NCBI GenBank assembly: GCA_963809245.1
Contig: CAWEIU010000002.1
Coordinates: forward strand, 248,001-312,000
Origin: Roseiarcus sp963809245
GTDB lineage: Bacteria; Pseudomonadota; Alphaproteobacteria; Rhizobiales; Beijerinckiaceae
DNA: 64,000 bases
Direction of reading: 5' to 3'
A program made the translations under genes and the position numbers. The notes under the pieces were generated by a model. The model was not told where the DNA came from, did not search any database, and saw nothing but the letters and a program-made list of their open reading frames with translations. Positions 52,941 to 61,874 of this stretch are shown in pieces. Numbering within the stretch: position 1 is the first letter of the stretch; each line of letters starts with the position of its first letter.

Positions 52941-54355
52941 ATGACGCCGGTCGAGACCTTCCGCGGTCGGCGCGTCGCGCTGTTCGGGCTCGGCGGCTCG
53001 GGCCTTTCGACCTTGCGCGCGCTCGTCGCGGGCGGCACTGACGTCGCCGCCTGGGACGACGACGAGAAGGCTCGCACGCGTGCGGCCGCCGCCGGTTTCG
53101 CGCTTCTCGATCTCAACGCCGCCGACTGGAGCCGCTTTGCTGCGCTCGTGCTGGCGCCGGGCGTGCCGCTGACGCATCCCAAGCCCCATTGGACCGTCCA
53201 GCGCGCGAAAGAGGCGCGGCTCGAGATCATCGGCGACATCGAACTCTTCGCCAGAGAGCGCGCGGCGCGCGCGCCGGACGCGCCATTCGTCGCCATCACC
53301 GGAACGAACGGAAAGTCGACGACGACGGCGCTGATTGCCCACATCCTCCGCGAGGCGGGGCGGGACGTCGCAATGGGCGGCAACATCGGCGTGCCGATCC
53401 TCGATCTGCCGCCGCCCTCCGCCGACCGCGTCCATGTCGTCGAATGCTCGTCCTTTCAGATCGACCTCGCGCCCTCGCTGGCGCCCAGCGTCGGCGTGTT
53501 GATCAACCTCACGCCCGACCATCTCGACCGCCACGGCTCCATGGCGAACTATGCGGCGATCAAGGAGCGCCTCGTCGCCAATTCCCGCGTCGCGCTCGTC
53601 GGGGTGGACGATGATGCGTGCCGAGCGATCGCGGGACGCCTCGAGTTCGAACGGCCGGGTCGTGCGCCGGATTCTCTGGCGCCGCGGCGCCTGACGCCGA
53701 CGTCTATGTCGAGGGGCGGCTGCTTCGCGTTCGCGGACAGCCGACCGAGGGATGCGACCTTGCCGCCGCTTCGGCGTTGCGCGGTGCGCACAACGGCCAG
53801 AATGCCGCTTTCGCTTTCGCCGCCGCTCAGGCGCTCGGCCTTTCGGACGGGGTCTGCGAGGCGATGGCGAGCTTTCCCGGCCTCGCGCATCGCATGGAGC
53901 AGGTCGGCCGCATCGGCCGCGTCCTGTTCGTCAACGATTCCAAGGCGACCAACGCCGACGCGGCGGAGAAGGCGCTGCTCTCCTTCCGCGACATCTTCTG
54001 GATCCTCGGCGGGAAGGCGAAGGAAGGCGGGATCGAGCCGCTGCGGCCGCTGTTCGCCCGCGTCGCGAAAGCCTATCTGATCGGCGCCGCGAGCGAAGAC
54101 TTCGCCCGCACGCTCGAAGGGGCCGCCTCGTATGAGAGCTGCGGCGATCTCGCCAACGCGGTCGCCGCCGCCGCGCGCGACGCCGCGCTCAGCGCCGCCG
54201 GCGAACCGGTGGTTCTCTTGTCGCCGGCCTGTGCGTCCTACGACCAATTCGCCAATTTCGAAGCGCGCGGCGATCGCTTCCGCGAGACCGTCGCCGCGTT
54301 GATGGCGGCAAATGAAGCCGACGAAAGCCGAGGCCTGAGGGGGAACCGAACATGA
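52941..54355 (+). CDS. murD: UDP-MurNAc-L-Ala:D-Glu ligase, reading frame broken in the middle
   Basis: Adds D-glutamate to UDP-MurNAc-L-Ala, an essential step. The first part reads in one frame: FGLGGSGLSTLRALV, ITGTNGKSTTTALIAHIL, GGNIGVPILDL, ECSSFQIDLAP and LTPDHLDRHGSMANYAAIKERL. The rest reads in another: NGQNAAFAFAAAQALGL, HRMEQVGRIGRVLFVNDSKATNADAA and LLSPACASYDQF, to TGA 54355. The switch falls between about 53638 and 53690. Dropping one base near 53640 and one near 53674 gives SSNGRVVRRISGAAAPDADV; a single missing base is the alternative. ATG 52941 has GAGG upstream; GTG 52935 is also possible. Confidence 0.93.
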
Positions 54356-55494
54356 TGTCGAGAACGGAGCGCGGCCCCGTCGCCGACTGGTTTCGCACCG
54401 TCGATCTTTGGCTGATCGGGTCGTTCGTCGCCTTGATGGTGGTCGGCGTCGTCATGGCGTTGGCCGCGAGCCCGGCGGTTGCCGAGCGACTCAATCTCTC
54501 CACCTTCCACTTCGTCAACCGGCAGGCCGAGCTTCTGGCGCCGTCCGCCGCGCTGATGATCGGCGTGTCGTTCCTGTCGCCGCGTCACGTTCGTCGCGTG
54601 GCGCTGGTCGTGTTCGTCGTGAGCATGGCGCTCATCATTCTCGCGCTGCTGTTCGGCGCCGAGGTCAAGGGCTCGCGCCGCTGGATTTTCGGCGTGCAAC
54701 CCTCGGAATTCATCAAGCCGGCCTTCGTCGTGTTGTGCGCCTGGGCCTTCGCGGAAGGCGGCCGCGCCGGCTCGCCCGCCCTCGCCGGGAAGATCCTCGC
54801 CTTCCTGCTCTTGCCGGCGACGATCGTGCCGCTGATCCTGCAGCCCGACTTCGGTCAGACGATGCTCGTCTCGCTCGTCTGGGGCGCCTTGTTCTTCGCC
54901 GCCGGGCTGCACTGGTTCTGGGTGCTCGGCCTCGGCGGCGTCGGCGCGATCGGCGGTTTCGCAGCCTTCAAATTGTCGCCACACGTGCATGAACGCGTGC
55001 TCCGGTTCATCGACCCGGACTCGGTCGGCGGCATGGTCGACACGTTCCAGGTCGATACGGCGCTGCAGAGCATTCTCTCGGGGGGCTGGTTCGGCCGTGG
55101 TCCGGGCGAGGGCGTCTACAAGCGCATCTTGCCGGACGCGCACACCGATTTCGTGTTCGCGGTCACCGGCGAGGAATTCGGCATGGTCGCCTGCCTCGCG
55201 CTGATCGCCTTCTTCGGCTTCATCGTGTTTCGCGGGCTCATGCTGGCGCTTCGCAACGAGGACCCCTTCTGTCGCTTCGCCGCGGCGGGCCTCACGCTGA
55301 TGTTCGGCGTGCAGAGCTGGATCAACATGGCCGTCAACCTGCGCGCGATCCCCGCCAAGGGCATGACGCTGCCGTTCATCTCCTACGGCGGCTCGTCGCT
55401 GCTCGCGCTCGGCCTCGGCATGGGATTCCTGCTCGCGCTGACGCGCCGGCGCCCGCTTGCCGATCTCCACGCGAAGACGGCGCACGCGGCATGA
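54352..55494 (+). CDS. ftsW: Septal peptidoglycan polymerase FtsW (SEDS family)
   Basis: A glycosyltransferase partner of FtsI at the division site, 380 residues, about ten helices. Seen: FGAEVKGSRRWIFGVQPSEFIKPAFV (with the SEDS KG.RRW motif), LLQPDFGQTMLV (conserved catalytic Asp region), GRGPGEGVYKRILPDAHTDFVFAV and PAKGMTLPFISYGGSSLLA. ATG overlaps the murD stop as ATGA; a second ATG follows at once. Confidence 0.97.
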   Translation: MMSRTERGPVADWFRTVDLWLIGSFVALMVVGVVMALAASPAVAERLNLSTFHFVNRQAELLAPSAALMIGVSFLSPRHVRRVALVVFVVSMALIILALLFGAEVKGSRRWIFGVQPSEFIKPAFVVLCAWAFAEGGRAGSPALAGKILAFLLLPATIVPLILQPDFGQTMLVSLVWGALFFAAGLHWFWVLGLGGVGAIGGFAAFKLSPHVHERVLRFIDPDSVGGMVDTFQVDTALQSILSGGWFGRGPGEGVYKRILPDAHTDFVFAVTGEEFGMVACLALIAFFGFIVFRGLMLALRNEDPFCRFAAAGLTLMFGVQSWINMAVNLRAIPAKGMTLPFISYGGSSLLALGLGMGFLLALTRRRPLADLHAKTAHAA

Positions 55495-56591
55495 GCGGTT
55501 CGTCTTGCATCCTCCTTGCGGCGGGCGGCACCGGCGGGCATCTCTTTCCGGCCTCCGCGTTGGCTTCCGCCTTGGCGCGGCGCGGCGTCGACGTGGAGCT
55601 GGCGACGGACTCGCGCGCGTTGAAATATGGCGGCGAATTTCCCGCCCGCGCAATCCATTCCATCCCTTCGGCGACGACCACGGGGGCGGGGGCTTTCAGC
55701 AAGGCGCGTGCGACATTGGTGCTCGGCGCCGGCCTGGTCGCGGCGCTGGCGCTGGTCGTGCGGCTGCGTCCGCGGGCGGTGGTCGGCTTCGGCGGCTATC
55801 CGACCGTGCCGCCATTGCTGGCCGCTTCCTTGCTTGGCGGGCCGACCGTTCTTCATGAGCAGAACGCGGTGATGGGGCGGGCCAACCGCTTCCTCGCCGC
55901 GCGCGTCTCGCTTATTGCGGCCGGTTTCCCCGAGCTGAAAGGGACCGGCGCCGCGGTGCGCGCGAAAACCCATTTCACCGGCAATCCCGTACGTCCCGGC
56001 GTCATCGCGGCCGCCGCGGCGCCGTATCCCGCGGCGGACGGGCGTCTCAGTCTGCTCGTCACGGGCGGCTCGCAAGGCGCGAAGGTGATGGCCGACGTCA
56101 TACCCGCCACGCTGATGCTGCTGGCGCCCGAGGAGCGCGCCCGCATCCGCCTCACCATGCAGGCGCGCGGCGAGGACAAGAGCCGGGTCGCCGGCGCCTG
56201 CGCACGCATGGGCTTTCCGGTCGAACTCGCCGAATTCTTTACCGATCTTCCGGCGCGAATGGCGGCGGCGCATCTCGTCGTCGGCCGCGCCGGCGCTTCG
56301 ACCGTCTCGGAACTCGCCGTCATCGGCCGGCCGTCGATCCTCGTGCCGTTCCCGCACGCGCTCGACCAGGATCAAGCCGCAAACGCCGCCATGCTGGGGG
56401 CGGGGGGCGCCGCCACGGTGATCCCGCAGAACGAGTTTACGCCGGAACGGCTCGTCGGCCTGCTGCGCCGCGCGCTCGCCGACCCCAAGGCGTTGCAAGC
56501 GGCAGCCGAAGCCGCAAAAGCCGCAGGCGTCGCCGACGCGGCGGACCGCCTGGCCGATCTGGTGCTGGGGATCGCGCGCCCGGCGCAGTAG
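55491..56591 (+). CDS. murG: Lipid II synthase MurG
   Basis: Adds GlcNAc to lipid I on the inner face of the membrane. 366 residues. Seen: ILLAAGGTGGHLFPASALA, VVGFGGYPTVPPLLAASLLG, LHEQNAVMGRANRFLA, VTGGSQGAKVMADVIP and VVGRAGASTVSELAVIGRPSILVPFPHA (glycine-rich donor site). Last gene of the dcw run in this window; murC, murB, ddl, ftsQAZ do not follow. Stop lies 33 bases before a convergent MFS gene. Confidence 0.97.
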   Translation: MSGSSCILLAAGGTGGHLFPASALASALARRGVDVELATDSRALKYGGEFPARAIHSIPSATTTGAGAFSKARATLVLGAGLVAALALVVRLRPRAVVGFGGYPTVPPLLAASLLGGPTVLHEQNAVMGRANRFLAARVSLIAAGFPELKGTGAAVRAKTHFTGNPVRPGVIAAAAAPYPAADGRLSLLVTGGSQGAKVMADVIPATLMLLAPEERARIRLTMQARGEDKSRVAGACARMGFPVELAEFFTDLPARMAAAHLVVGRAGASTVSELAVIGRPSILVPFPHALDQDQAANAAMLGAGGAATVIPQNEFTPERLVGLLRRALADPKALQAAAEAAKAAGVADAADRLADLVLGIARPAQ

Positions 56592-56624
56592 TCTTCAGCG
56601 TCGACGGTTCCCGCTGCCGCGCCT

Positions 56625-57956
56625 TCACGGCGCGGGCGCCTCCTCAGGATCGGCTTCCAGCGCGACGTCGTGGCCGAGCGCAAGCGCAATCACCATCGCC
56701 GCCGCGGAACATGCGGCGACGGCCGCGAGACCCCAGGCGAAGCTTCCCGTGGCATCCTTGATCCAACCGATCACGAAGGGACCGAAATAGCCGGAGAGAT
56801 TGCCGATCGCATTGATCGCTGCGATGCCGGCCGCCGCCGAGGCCCCCGAAAGGATTGCGGTCGGCAGCGTCCAGAAGACCGGCAACGTGGCGTAGACGCC
56901 GAAGGCGCCGACCGTCAGGGCGATCATCTTGGACAGCGGGTCGGTGAGGAACGCCGCGCTGCCGACTCCGATCGCCGCCAAGGCCAGCGGAATGGCGAGA
57001 TGGAGGGTGCGCTCCATGCGCGCGTCCGAGCGCATACCCCACCAGATCATGCCGACGAAGCCGACGAGGTAGGGAACCGCGCTGATCCAACCCGTCATGG
57101 CGATCGAGACGCCGAAGCCCTTGACGATCGTCGGCAGCCAGAAGCCGACGCCGTACAGGCAGGCGACGACGCCGAAATAGATGAGCGACATGGCGAGCAC
57201 GCGCCGGTCGTAGAGGCTCGCGAAGGCGCCGGCTGGCGAGACGTGTTCGCGCGCCTTGTCCTCCGCGGCGAGCCGGCCGATCAGCCAATCGCGCTGGTCA
57301 GCGTCGAGCCATGTCGCGTCAGTCGGGCGATCGGTCAGATAGAAAAAGGTGACGACGGCGAGGACGAGCGAGGGGGCCGCCTCCGCGACGAATAGCCATT
57401 GCCATCCCTTCAATCCGCCGAGGCCGTTGAAGCCGAGCAGCCAGGCGGAGACGGGCGAGCCGAGCGCGGATGAGAGCGGAACCGCCGACATGAAATAGCC
57501 GACGATGCGCGCGCGATAGGTCGCGGGAAACCACAAGGTCAGGAAATAGATGATGCCGGGCAGAAACCCCGCCTCGGCGAAGCCGAGCAGGATGCGCAGC
57601 GCATAGAAGGTGTGTTCGCCGCTGAGCCCGGTGAACCGGGCGATTTCCGGTATGAACGCCATGGCGCCGGAGATAAGGCCCCACGAGAACATGATCCGCG
57701 CGATCCACACGCGAGCGCCGAGCTTGTCGAGCAGCAGGTTCGAGGGAACTTCGAACACGAAATAGGCGAGAAAGAATACGCCGGCGCCGAAGCCGAACAT
57801 CGTGTCGCTGAGGCCGATGTCGGCGTCCATCGTCAGCTTGGCGAAGCCCACATTGACGCGGTCGAGATAGGCGACGAAATAGCACACCACCAGGAAGGGC
57901 ACGAAGCGCCACGTGATCTGCGCAGTCGTGCGCCGTTCGATGTTTTCACCCACCAT
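56625..57956 (-). CDS. MFS transporter, anion:cation symporter (ACS) type
   Basis: A twelve-helix inner-membrane permease, 443 residues from ATG 57956 (AGAGGAAG 8 bases before). Seen: WRFVPFLVVCYFVAYLDRVNVGFA (ACS signature start), KLGARVWIARIMFSWGLISGAMAF, FAEAGFLPGIIYFLTLWFP, FLYLTDRP-like TFFYLTDRPTDATWL and the C-terminal GAFGVYATLPVFW. ACS members take up organic acid anions such as tartrate, phthalate or hexuronates. The substrate here is unknown. Confidence 0.92.
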   Translation of the reverse strand: MVGENIERRTTAQITWRFVPFLVVCYFVAYLDRVNVGFAKLTMDADIGLSDTMFGFGAGVFFLAYFVFEVPSNLLLDKLGARVWIARIMFSWGLISGAMAFIPEIARFTGLSGEHTFYALRILLGFAEAGFLPGIIYFLTLWFPATYRARIVGYFMSAVPLSSALGSPVSAWLLGFNGLGGLKGWQWLFVAEAAPSLVLAVVTFFYLTDRPTDATWLDADQRDWLIGRLAAEDKAREHVSPAGAFASLYDRRVLAMSLIYFGVVACLYGVGFWLPTIVKGFGVSIAMTGWISAVPYLVGFVGMIWWGMRSDARMERTLHLAIPLALAAIGVGSAAFLTDPLSKMIALTVGAFGVYATLPVFWTLPTAILSGASAAAGIAAINAIGNLSGYFGPFVIGWIKDATGSFAWGLAAVAACSAAAMVIALALGHDVALEADPEEAPAP

Positions 57957-58081
57957 ATCCGTCGCTTCCTCTTTGTTATCTGTATTGCGTATTGAGCATA
58001 TTCGCGAGGGAACGCAACCCGCGTCGTCGTCTTGCTGCGCCTCTTGCGCCGCCCTTTTTTCTTGATGTGGGCGCGGTCGCC

Positions 58082-59371
58082 TCAGGCGCGTCTCGACGCC
58101 GCCGCGGTGCGCGGTTTGCCCCCATAGAGGAACAGCGTCGCCGCGAGACCGCACAGCGCCGCGAAGCTCATCCAATAGCCCGGCGCGGCCTTGTCGCCGG
58201 TCGCTTGGATAAGCCAGGTCGAGATCGCCAGCGACGATCCGCCCAAAGTGGTCGCGAGGCTGTAGGCGAGGGAGAAGCCGCTCGTGCGCACGCTCGCCGG
58301 AACAATCTCGGTCAGCGCGACGACCATGGCGCCGTTGTACCAGGCGTAGAGCAGCGACAGCCATAGCTCGACCGCCACCATCCGCCCGAATGTCGGGTCG
58401 CGCGCCAACAGGGTCAGCGCGGGATAGACGGTGGCGAGCGCAATCAGCGTCGTTGCGATGAGGATAGGTCGGCGGCCGACGCGATCCGACAGCGCGCCGG
58501 AAATCGGCAGCCAGACGAAATTCGAGACGCCGACGACGATGGTGACGAGCAGGCTGTCGGTCTCGGCGAGATGGAGGACGTTCTTGCCGAACGAGGGCGT
58601 GTAGACGGTGATGAGGTAAAACGAGACTGTCGTCATCACCACCATGCCGACGCCGGCGAGCACCACCGCCCAATCATTGGCGAGCGTTTGCACCACCTCG
58701 CGAAACTCCGGGTGATGCGTGCGCGCCTCGAACTCCGCCGTTTCCTGGAGCGAGCGGCGCAGAACGAAGAGCAGGGGGACGATCAGGCAGCCGATGATGA
58801 AGGGGATGCGCCATCCCCAGTCCGCGAGAACCGCGGGGGCCATCAGCTTGTTGACGGAGAAGCCGATCAGCGCGGCGACGATGATCGCCACCTGTTGGCT
58901 CGCCGATTGCCAGCTCACATAGAAGCCTTTGCGGCCCGGCGGCGCCATCTCGGCGAGATAGACCGAGACGCCGCCGAGTTCGACGCCGGCGGAAAAGCCT
59001 TGCAGGAGCCGGCCGGCGACGACCAGCAGAGGCGCGGCAATCCCGATCGTCGCATAGCTCGGCACGAAGGCGATCAGCACGGTGCCGCTCGCCATGATCG
59101 ACAGCGTGATGATGAGACCCTTGCGCCGCCCGATGCGGTCGATATAGCCGCCAAGCACCAGCGCGCCGATCGGCCGCATCGCAAAGCCCGCCGCGAAGCT
59201 CAGGAAGGCTGACATCAGCGAGACGAACTGGTTATCGCTCGGAAAGAAGGCCTTCGCGATGTAGCTCGCGTAGATGCCGAACAAGAAAAAGTCGAACATC
59301 TCCAGGAAATTGCCGCTCGTCACTTGGACGACCGTGCGGACTTTGCCATGCCGCGCTGCGGTTGCGTTCAA
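58082..59371 (-). CDS. MFS transporter, metabolite:H+ symporter (MHS) type, TTG start
   Basis: A twelve-helix proton symporter, 429 residues. Seen: TSGNFLEMFDFFLFGIYASYIAKAFF, FAMRPIGALVLGGYIDRIGRRKGL (the MFS D-R-x-G-R-R loop), GRLLQGFSAGVELGGVSVYLAEMAP and GALSDRVGRRPIL. These match the citrate/alpha-ketoglutarate/proline symporter group; substrate unknown. The start is TTG at 59371 because GGGGAGG stands 8-9 bases before it and no ATG fits. Followed on the same strand by the ACS-type MFS gene after 125 bases. Confidence 0.9.
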   Translation of the reverse strand: MNATAARHGKVRTVVQVTSGNFLEMFDFFLFGIYASYIAKAFFPSDNQFVSLMSAFLSFAAGFAMRPIGALVLGGYIDRIGRRKGLIITLSIMASGTVLIAFVPSYATIGIAAPLLVVAGRLLQGFSAGVELGGVSVYLAEMAPPGRKGFYVSWQSASQQVAIIVAALIGFSVNKLMAPAVLADWGWRIPFIIGCLIVPLLFVLRRSLQETAEFEARTHHPEFREVVQTLANDWAVVLAGVGMVVMTTVSFYLITVYTPSFGKNVLHLAETDSLLVTIVVGVSNFVWLPISGALSDRVGRRPILIATTLIALATVYPALTLLARDPTFGRMVAVELWLSLLYAWYNGAMVVALTEIVPASVRTSGFSLAYSLATTLGGSSLAISTWLIQATGDKAAPGYWMSFAALCGLAATLFLYGGKPRTAAASRRA

Positions 59372-59412
59372 AACTCTATCCTCCCCAGGGATTCGTTGTG
59401 CGAAGCGCGGTC

Positions 59413-59841
59413 TCATCGTGCAACCGGCGCATGGGCGTCGAACTGCGGCAGATCGTCGGTGATCGTGAACCACGGCGCCTTGGAGCCGACGAATATATGC
59501 CTGGATGGGCGAATGGTCGGCTCGTCGACGAGGGTCCCCATCGCGACGTGGACGAAGGCGCCGGCGCGCACCACCGAATAGAGAAGCGAGCCGCAAACCC
59601 TGCAATGCGTGTTGTTGGCGTTTACCTCGCCGAAAATCATCAGCTTGTCGCCGCCCTGGGTGACGGTCAGCTTATTCCGCTCGATGCCGGCGAACGGCTT
59701 GAAGGCCGAGCCGGTTGTCCGCCGGCAGTCGCCGCAATGGCAATTCGCGGCATACAGGAATTCATCGGCGACCGTGTAGCCGACGGCGCCGCAGAAGCAT
59801 CGTCCGGCGAGCGTGCGGTTCGCTGTCGCGGAATTCGCCAC
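59413..59841 (-). CDS. GFA-family (glutathione-dependent formaldehyde-activating-like) protein
   Basis: A 142-residue zinc protein from GTG 59841, preceded by a strong GGGAGGAT site. Zinc ligands are seen in GRCFCGAVGYTV, NCHCGDCRRTTGSAF and THCRVCGSLLY, the CENP-V/GFA pattern. FVHVAMGTLVDEPTIRPSRHIFVGSKAPW is the family's ending. Despite the name, most members are not proven formaldehyde enzymes, so the role is left open. It precedes the MHS-type MFS gene by 41 bases. Confidence 0.92.
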   Translation of the reverse strand: MANSATANRTLAGRCFCGAVGYTVADEFLYAANCHCGDCRRTTGSAFKPFAGIERNKLTVTQGGDKLMIFGEVNANNTHCRVCGSLLYSVVRAGAFVHVAMGTLVDEPTIRPSRHIFVGSKAPWFTITDDLPQFDAHAPVAR

Positions 59842-59956
59842 GCGTATCCTCCCTGCGGCGGCATTCGCCGTCCGGTCTCTTTCCACGCAGCCTACTCGAT
59901 TTGGCGCGCAATCCAAGACGCGTTGGCGCGCCCGCCGTTCACGACCTCGGCGCCCG

Positions 59957-60688
59957 TCACGGCATGACGTAGGTCGCGCGGCCCTGTCCGAGCAGCGCAG
60001 CCTTGATCGCGCCAGGCTCGTTGATCGAGAACACGACGATCGGAATTCGATTGTCGCGCGCCAAGGCGAAGGCCGCGGTGTCCATGATCTGGAGATTGCG
60101 GGCGATCGCCTCGTCGTGGGTGAGCCGCTCGAAGCGGGTGGCGGACGGATCCTTCTTGGGATCGGCGGAATAGACCCCGTCGACCTGGGTCGCCTTCATC
60201 ACTGCGTCGCAGGAGAGCTCGGCGGCGCGCAGCACCGCGCCCGTGTCTGTGGTGAAGAATGGATTGCCGGTGCCGCCGGCCAGCATAATGACGCGGTGCT
60301 TGACGAGATGGGCGAGGGCGGCCTGACGGGAGTAGGGCTGGCACTGCGAGGGCATCGCCACCGCCGAGAGCACGCGGGCGGGCTGGCCGATCTGTTCGAG
60401 CGCGCCTTCCATCGCCAGCGCGTTCATCACCGTCGCGAGCATGCCGATCGAGTTGGCGCGCGCGCGCTCGATGCCCTTGTCGGCGCCGAGCAGGCCGCGG
60501 AAGAAATTGCCGCCGCCGACGACCACCGCCACCTGCGTTCCAAGGTCCGCCGCCGCCTTCAGGTCGGCGGCGATGCGCTGCACCGTCGGCGCGTGGAGGC
60601 CGAAGGCGTCGGGGCCCATGAGGGATTCGCCGGAGAGTTTGACGACGATACGGTCGAACAGGGGTCTCGCGGGCGCGCTGTCGATCAA
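59957..60688 (-). CDS. pyrH: Uridylate kinase, TTG start
   Basis: Phosphorylates UMP to UDP in pyrimidine nucleotide synthesis; hexameric, GTP-activated, UTP-inhibited. 243 residues. Seen: DRIVVKLSGESLMGPDAFG, VAVVVGGGNFFRGLLG, GTGNPFFTTDTGAVLRAAEL and DGVYSADPKKDPSATRFERL. The only fitting start is TTG at 60688, with AGGAGA six bases before it; no in-frame ATG lies near. Third of rpsB-tsf-pyrH; frr does not follow. Confidence 0.96.
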   Translation of the reverse strand: MIDSAPARPLFDRIVVKLSGESLMGPDAFGLHAPTVQRIAADLKAAADLGTQVAVVVGGGNFFRGLLGADKGIERARANSIGMLATVMNALAMEGALEQIGQPARVLSAVAMPSQCQPYSRQAALAHLVKHRVIMLAGGTGNPFFTTDTGAVLRAAELSCDAVMKATQVDGVYSADPKKDPSATRFERLTHDEAIARNLQIMDTAAFALARDNRIPIVVFSINEPGAIKAALLGQGRATYVMP

Positions 60689-60821
60689 GGCGGTCTCCTG
60701 CTGATGGCGGGGTGTCGCGCGAGGCCGGGCGAGCCCGATCTCGTTGGAATGGTCAGGCCGTATCGAGGTAGGCCAGATCCGGCGAGTTGGGCAAGATTAT
60801 CGGCGAGTGGGCGCCGATACG

Positions 60822-60845
60822 AAAAGGGCGGCCCGTGGGCCGCCC
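60822..60845 (-). terminator. Terminator or attenuator after tsf
   Basis: GGGCGGCCC (60826-60834), 2-base loop, GGGCCGCCC (60837-60845), a perfect 9-base stem. It is followed on the minus strand by four T's (plus-strand 60822-60825). It lies 15 bases after the tsf stop and so limits read-through into pyrH. Confidence 0.75.
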
Positions 60846-60859
60846 GAGGGATCGCAGCC

Positions 60860-61753
60860 TTACGCCTCTTCGGCCGGCTTTTCGATCCCTTCGCCCAGCG
60901 CATAACGCACGAAGCCCTTGATCGTGATCGGCGCGCCGACCGTCTTCTCCGCCTCCTTGACCGCCTGGGCGACAGTCTTGGCGGGATCGTGGACGAACGG
61001 CTGATCGATCAGGCAGACCTCCTTGTAGTAGGTCTTCAGGCCGGATTCGACGATCTTCTCCAGCACATGCGGCGGCTTGCCGGCGTTCTTGTCGGCGAGC
61101 ACCGCCTTTTCGCGCGCGACGACCGCAGGGTCGACGCCTTCCGCATTGAGCGCGATCGGGCTCGCGGCGGCGACGTGCATTGCGACCTGGCGGCCGAGCG
61201 CGACCAGCGCGTCATGCGAGCCCGTCGATTCAAGCGCGACGATGACGCCGATGCGGCCGAGACCGTCGACAATCTGGCCGTGCACGTACTGGCCGATCGC
61301 CCCCTGTGCGACATGCAGGCCGTGCGCGCGGCGCAACGTGATGTTCTCGCCGATCGTCGCGATCGCGTTGGCGACAGCGTCGGCGACCGTGCCGCCGCCG
61401 GGGTAGTGCGCGGCCTTGATCGCCTCGGCGTCGACCGCGGCGCCCTTGTCGAGGGCGACCGCGAGCACGCCGCGAACCAGCGCCTGGAAGTCGTCGTTGC
61501 GTGCGACGAAGTCGGTCTCCGAGTTCACTTCGACGACGACGCCGAAATTGGCTTCGACAGCGACGCCGACGAGACCGTCGGCGGCGACGCGGCCGCTCTT
61601 CTTGGCCGCCTTCGCCAGCCCCTTCTTGCGCAGCCAGTCGATGGCCGCCTCGATGTCGCCGTCGGTCTCCCCGAGCGCGGTCTTGCAATCCATCATGCCC
61701 GCGCCAGTCTTCTCGCGCAGGTCCTTCACCAGCGCGGCGGTAATGTTGGCCAT
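60860..61753 (-). CDS. tsf: Elongation factor Ts
   Basis: Nucleotide exchange factor for EF-Tu. 297 residues. The N-terminal UBA-like part is VKDLREKTGAGMMDCKTALGETDGDIEAAIDWLRKKGLAKA. The core has VNSETDFVARNDDFQALV, and the C-terminal part has LIDQPFVHDPAKTVAQAVKEAE. Typical length and order after rpsB. Confidence 0.97.
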   Translation of the reverse strand: MANITAALVKDLREKTGAGMMDCKTALGETDGDIEAAIDWLRKKGLAKAAKKSGRVAADGLVGVAVEANFGVVVEVNSETDFVARNDDFQALVRGVLAVALDKGAAVDAEAIKAAHYPGGGTVADAVANAIATIGENITLRRAHGLHVAQGAIGQYVHGQIVDGLGRIGVIVALESTGSHDALVALGRQVAMHVAAASPIALNAEGVDPAVVAREKAVLADKNAGKPPHVLEKIVESGLKTYYKEVCLIDQPFVHDPAKTVAQAVKEAEKTVGAPITIKGFVRYALGEGIEKPAEEA

Positions 61754-61823
61754 CTTGGTCCTCGACAGATTGGCGGCGCGCCGGAAGGCGGCGAAGCCGC
61801 TAGGTGATCGTCATACATACGCA

Positions 61824-61847
61824 AGGCCCGGCGCTGCCGCCGGGCCT
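61824..61847 (-). other. Hairpin between rpsB and tsf
   Basis: AGGCCCGGCG, 4-base loop, CGCCGGGCCT: a perfect 10-base stem without a T-run in the 121-base gap. Probably an mRNA processing, stabilising or attenuating element; its function is not shown. Confidence 0.5.
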
Positions 61848-61874
61848 CGACTTCCAGCGATCCGCAGCGGAGAA

